Shown here: in pieces, positions 61,273-64,000 of the stretch
Numbering within the stretch: the stretch's first letter is position 1
Layout: the number at the start of each line of letters is the position of its first letter
Assembly: GCA_016938695.1 (NCBI GenBank)
Contig: JAFGUC010000024.1
Coordinates: 310,001 to 374,000, forward strand
Reading direction: 5' to 3'
DNA length: 64,000 nt
Source: Candidatus Woesearchaeota archaeon
GTDB lineage: Archaea > Nanobdellota > Nanobdellia > Woesearchaeales > JAFGUC01
Notes under the pieces: generated by a model
Told to the model about the DNA's origin: nothing
Database searches by the model: none
What the model saw: only the letters and a program-made list of their open reading frames with translations
Translations under genes and position numbers: made by a program

Positions 61273-63840
61273 ATGAGTGATGATATTTTCGTAAGTAAAA
61301 AAGTTGGAAGTATTGGTTTTGGTTTACTTTCACCACAAACAATCAAAGGCATGGCTTCCGCAAAAATTGTAACTCCTGAGCTTTACGATAAAGAAGGTTT
61401 TCCAGTAGACGGTGGTTTAATGGATATCCGACTTGGTGTTATAGACCCAGGATTACGATGTAAAACTTGTGGAGCAAAGTTAAAAGAATGTCCAGGTCAC
61501 TTTGGTTACATAGAATTTGCAAGACCAGTTGTACACATTAAATTTATTCCAATTATTCTTTCTTTACTAAGATCAACTTGTAAAGATTGTGGAAAAATTT
61601 TGATTGGTAAAGATAGAGCACAAAAATTTACAGATTTAATAGATTCTCTTGAAGATGATGACGTTTCTGGTGTTAGATCAGCTAGTCAATCTGTACTTAG
61701 TGAATTACGAAGTCTTGTAAAATGCCCACACTGTGGAAGCAAACAAGAAAAAGTAAGTTTAGAAAAACCAAGTACATTCAATGAAGGAGACCAAAGATTA
61801 TCCCCAATTGAAATCCGTTCAAGACTTGAAAAAATATCTGATGAAGATTGTAGATTATTTGGATTGACTCCAGAATGTGCAAGACCAGAATGGATGATTC
61901 TAACAATTATGCCAATTCCACCAGTAACTATGAGACCATCAATTACTCTAGAATCCGGTGAACGAAGCGAAGATGACCTAACTCACAAATTAGGAGATAT
62001 TGTAAGAATTAACCAACGTTTGTTCGAAAACATTAACGCAGGAGCTCCAGAAATTATTATTGAAGATTTATGGGATTTATTGCAATACCACGTTACAACA
62101 TTCTTTGATAACAACGTTGCACAACTTCCTCCAGCAAGACACAGAGGTGGACAACCACTAAAGACAATTGCTGCAAGAATCAAAAGTAAAGAAGGTCGTA
62201 TTAGACATAACTTAGCTGGTAAGAGAGTTAACTTCTCAAGCCGTACTGTTATTTCTCCAGATCCAATGCTTGATTTGAATGAGGTTGGAGTTCCAGAGAT
62301 TATTGCTAAAAAATTAACTGTTCCTGAAAAAGTAACTGAATGGAATATGGAACGTATGAAAAAATATGTTGAAGATGGTTCAGAAGGTTACCCTGGAGCA
62401 AACTACATCTTAAGACCTGATGGAAAGAGAAAGAAAATAACTGACGATACAAAAGAACAATTATTAGAAGAACTTCAACCAGGTTACACAGTAGAACGTC
62501 ACTTAAAAGACGGCGATGTTGTACTATTCAACAGGCAACCATCACTGCACAAAATGAGTATGATGGCACACTATGTTAGAGTTTTACCTGGAAGAACTTT
62601 CAGACTAAACCCAAGTGTATGTGCACCATATAACGCAGATTTCGATGGAGACGAGATGAACCTACACGTTCCACAAACTGAAGAAGCAAGAGCAGAAGCA
62701 GAATTGTTAATGCTAGTTGATCACCAGTTAATCAGTCCAAGATATGGATTAAGTATTATTGGAACTGTTCAAGATGGAACTGAAGGAATTTATGTTTTAA
62801 CAAAAGGTTTTGATTTACCTAGAGTAAAAGCAATTGATTTATTGGCATCAATTGGAATTGAAGATTTTTCAGCTCTTCCAAAAGGAGATATCATAACTGG
62901 AAAAGAAATATTTAGTATGCTTCTTCCAAGTGATTTTAACTTTGAAGGAAAATCAAAATCTAAAGAACCTGTAATTATCAAAAAAGGAAAGTTAGTTGAA
63001 GGAATAATCGACAAAGCAAACCTTGGAGAAGGTTCAGGTTTAATGTTGCGACAGTACCACAGAATCTATGGTCCAAAAGCAACTATAAAGTTAATTGGTA
63101 ACATCTTCCGACTAGGAATCATGACTCTTTTAAGACACGGTTTTACTGCAGCAATTGCAGATACTGATCTTCCAAAAGATGCAAGTGATGAAATTGAAAA
63201 CATCAAAGTATCCGCTGAAAGTAAAGTTAAAGAGTTAATTAGTCAATTTGAAGATGGAACATTAGAACCATTCCCAGGTCGTTCTGTAAGAGAAACTTTA
63301 GAATTAAAAATTCTAGAAGCACTAAATAAAGCAAGAAACGATACTGGTTCAGTTGTTCAAAATAGAGCAGATCCAAAATCTTGTTCAAAGATGATGGCAG
63401 ACTCAGGAGCTCGAGGAAACGTTATTAACTTAGCGCAAATTGCAGCATGTGTAGGTCAGCAAGCCCTTCGAGGAAAAAGAATTGAAGGTGGATATGCAAA
63501 AAGAACTTTGTCATGTTTCAAAAAAGATGATTTAAGTCCAGAATCAAAAGGTTTCATCAGAAACGGATTCCGACAAGGACTTAAACCAAGTGAGTTCTTT
63601 TTCATGGCAATGACTGGACGAGATTCACTAATGGATACTGCACTGCGAACACCAAAATCTGGTTACTTATATAGAAGACTTGCAAACGCATTACAAGATT
63701 TGAAAGTAACTTATGATGACACTGTAAGAGATGCATCAAATAAGATTGTGCAATTCAAATACGGTGACGATGGACTTGATGTATCGAGAAGTGAGAACGG
63801 AAAAATCAATGTTAAAGCAATTATTGATTCAATTAAATAA
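61273..63840 (+). CDS. rpoA1: RNA polymerase subunit A' (N-terminal part of largest subunit)
   Basis: It contains the catalytic NADFDGDEMN (454-463), whose three aspartates bind the active-site Mg. The N-terminal zinc site is CKTCGAKLKECPGHFGYIEF (about 57-76), a second CxxC pair (CKDCG, CPHCG) lies near 98 and 150, and the rudder/lid region has GKRVNFSSRTVISPDP. The bridge-helix region MTGRDSLMDTALRTPKSGYL lies near the end. Length of 855 residues is typical of A'. An AGGTGA site precedes the ATG. Confidence 0.97.
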   Translation: MSDDIFVSKKVGSIGFGLLSPQTIKGMASAKIVTPELYDKEGFPVDGGLMDIRLGVIDPGLRCKTCGAKLKECPGHFGYIEFARPVVHIKFIPIILSLLRSTCKDCGKILIGKDRAQKFTDLIDSLEDDDVSGVRSASQSVLSELRSLVKCPHCGSKQEKVSLEKPSTFNEGDQRLSPIEIRSRLEKISDEDCRLFGLTPECARPEWMILTIMPIPPVTMRPSITLESGERSEDDLTHKLGDIVRINQRLFENINAGAPEIIIEDLWDLLQYHVTTFFDNNVAQLPPARHRGGQPLKTIAARIKSKEGRIRHNLAGKRVNFSSRTVISPDPMLDLNEVGVPEIIAKKLTVPEKVTEWNMERMKKYVEDGSEGYPGANYILRPDGKRKKITDDTKEQLLEELQPGYTVERHLKDGDVVLFNRQPSLHKMSMMAHYVRVLPGRTFRLNPSVCAPYNADFDGDEMNLHVPQTEEARAEAELLMLVDHQLISPRYGLSIIGTVQDGTEGIYVLTKGFDLPRVKAIDLLASIGIEDFSALPKGDIITGKEIFSMLLPSDFNFEGKSKSKEPVIIKKGKLVEGIIDKANLGEGSGLMLRQYHRIYGPKATIKLIGNIFRLGIMTLLRHGFTAAIADTDLPKDASDEIENIKVSAESKVKELISQFEDGTLEPFPGRSVRETLELKILEALNKARNDTGSVVQNRADPKSCSKMMADSGARGNVINLAQIAACVGQQALRGKRIEGGYAKRTLSCFKKDDLSPESKGFIRNGFRQGLKPSEFFFMAMTGRDSLMDTALRTPKSGYLYRRLANALQDLKVTYDDTVRDASNKIVQFKYGDDGLDVSRSENGKINVKAIIDSIK

Positions 63841-63854
63841 AGAGGTCACAAAAA

Positions 63855-64000
63855 ATGAGCGATATATATTCAAAATACAAAGATAAACTTTCTTTTAGTG
63901 TTCTAGAAGAAATAAAAGCAAATGTATCAGAAAAAGTGACTGATGAAAAACTTACTAGAATCCTTGATGCAGTTGTAGCAGAGTACAATAAATCAAAAGT
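63855..64000 (+). CDS. rpoA2: RNA polymerase subunit A'' (partial, runs off the window)
   Basis: The first 48 codons are seen after an AGGTCA-type site: MSDIYSKYKDKLSFSVLEEI then helical residues. The position directly after rpoA1 and the helical start fit the A'' subunit, which carries the jaw and clamp parts of the largest subunit. The 3' end lies outside the window. Confidence 0.85.
   Translation, partial: MSDIYSKYKDKLSFSVLEEIKANVSEKVTDEKLTRILDAVVAEYNKSK

Overview
The window is from an AT-rich archaeal chromosome. Direct evidence is the archaeal RNA polymerase subunits Rpo5/H, split B'' and B', A' and A'', ribosomal protein L15e, aEF1-beta, a 16S-tRNA-Ala-23S rRNA operon of archaeal type, an archaeal SRP RNA, a tRNA-Tyr with an intron after the anticodon, and TATA boxes about 25 bp ahead of many leaderless starts. 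Very tight packing, several bacterial-type genes (LspA, bacterial-form LeuRS, Pol II-like PolB, CmoA-like), huge Cys-rich surface proteins and pilin-like N-termini suggest a DPANN archaeon close to Woesearchaeota/Pacearchaeota. The lineage is inference. No CRISPR array, insertion sequence or prophage was seen.

Layout. 1-9.5 kb: a HIT protein, a two-gene operon for giant surface proteins (about 690 and 1963 aa), and a secreted protein. 9.6-11.7 kb: a guanine-deaminase-like enzyme, PGI/PMI, and a membrane protein with a histone-H1-like basic tail. 11.7-17.7 kb: a minus-strand operon of envelope proteins ending in signal peptidase II. 18.4-23.5 kb: the rRNA operon with long processing stems around 16S and 23S. 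23.5-31.4 kb: a Pol II-like DNA polymerase and two very long coiled-coil proteins. 31.6-32.7 kb: translation genes. 32.8-37.5 kb: two tandem glycosyltransferases, an M23 peptidase and LeuRS.

37.6-44.8 kb: secreted and membrane proteins, a DUF134/DUF5320 pair, a DtxR-ZIP operon, an XRE-membrane protein operon, a Kazal-domain lipoprotein and TspO. 44.8-54.9 kb is a metal-handling and stress island: cold-shock protein with a long leader, membrane-bound HTH protein, HMA protein with Cys-rich tail, copper P-type ATPase, second ZIP, Fur, short pyrophosphatase, ArsR, Cys-cluster peptide, ArsP-type permease and PspC. 54.9-57.1 kb: SRP RNA, a nucleotidyltransferase-like protein and endonuclease III. 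57.3-64 kb: tRNA-Tyr, tRNA-Asp, tRNA-Lys and the RNA polymerase operon, which runs off the window in rpoA2.

How the parts connect. Three metal-related regulators sit beside candidate operators and cognate transporters (DtxR-ZIP, Fur-ZIP, ArsR-permease). LspA plus two proteins with lipoboxes implies a bacterial-style lipoprotein pathway. Shine-Dalgarno sites of form GGTGA or GGAGG, matching the 16S 3' end, serve internal operon genes, while many first genes look leaderless.
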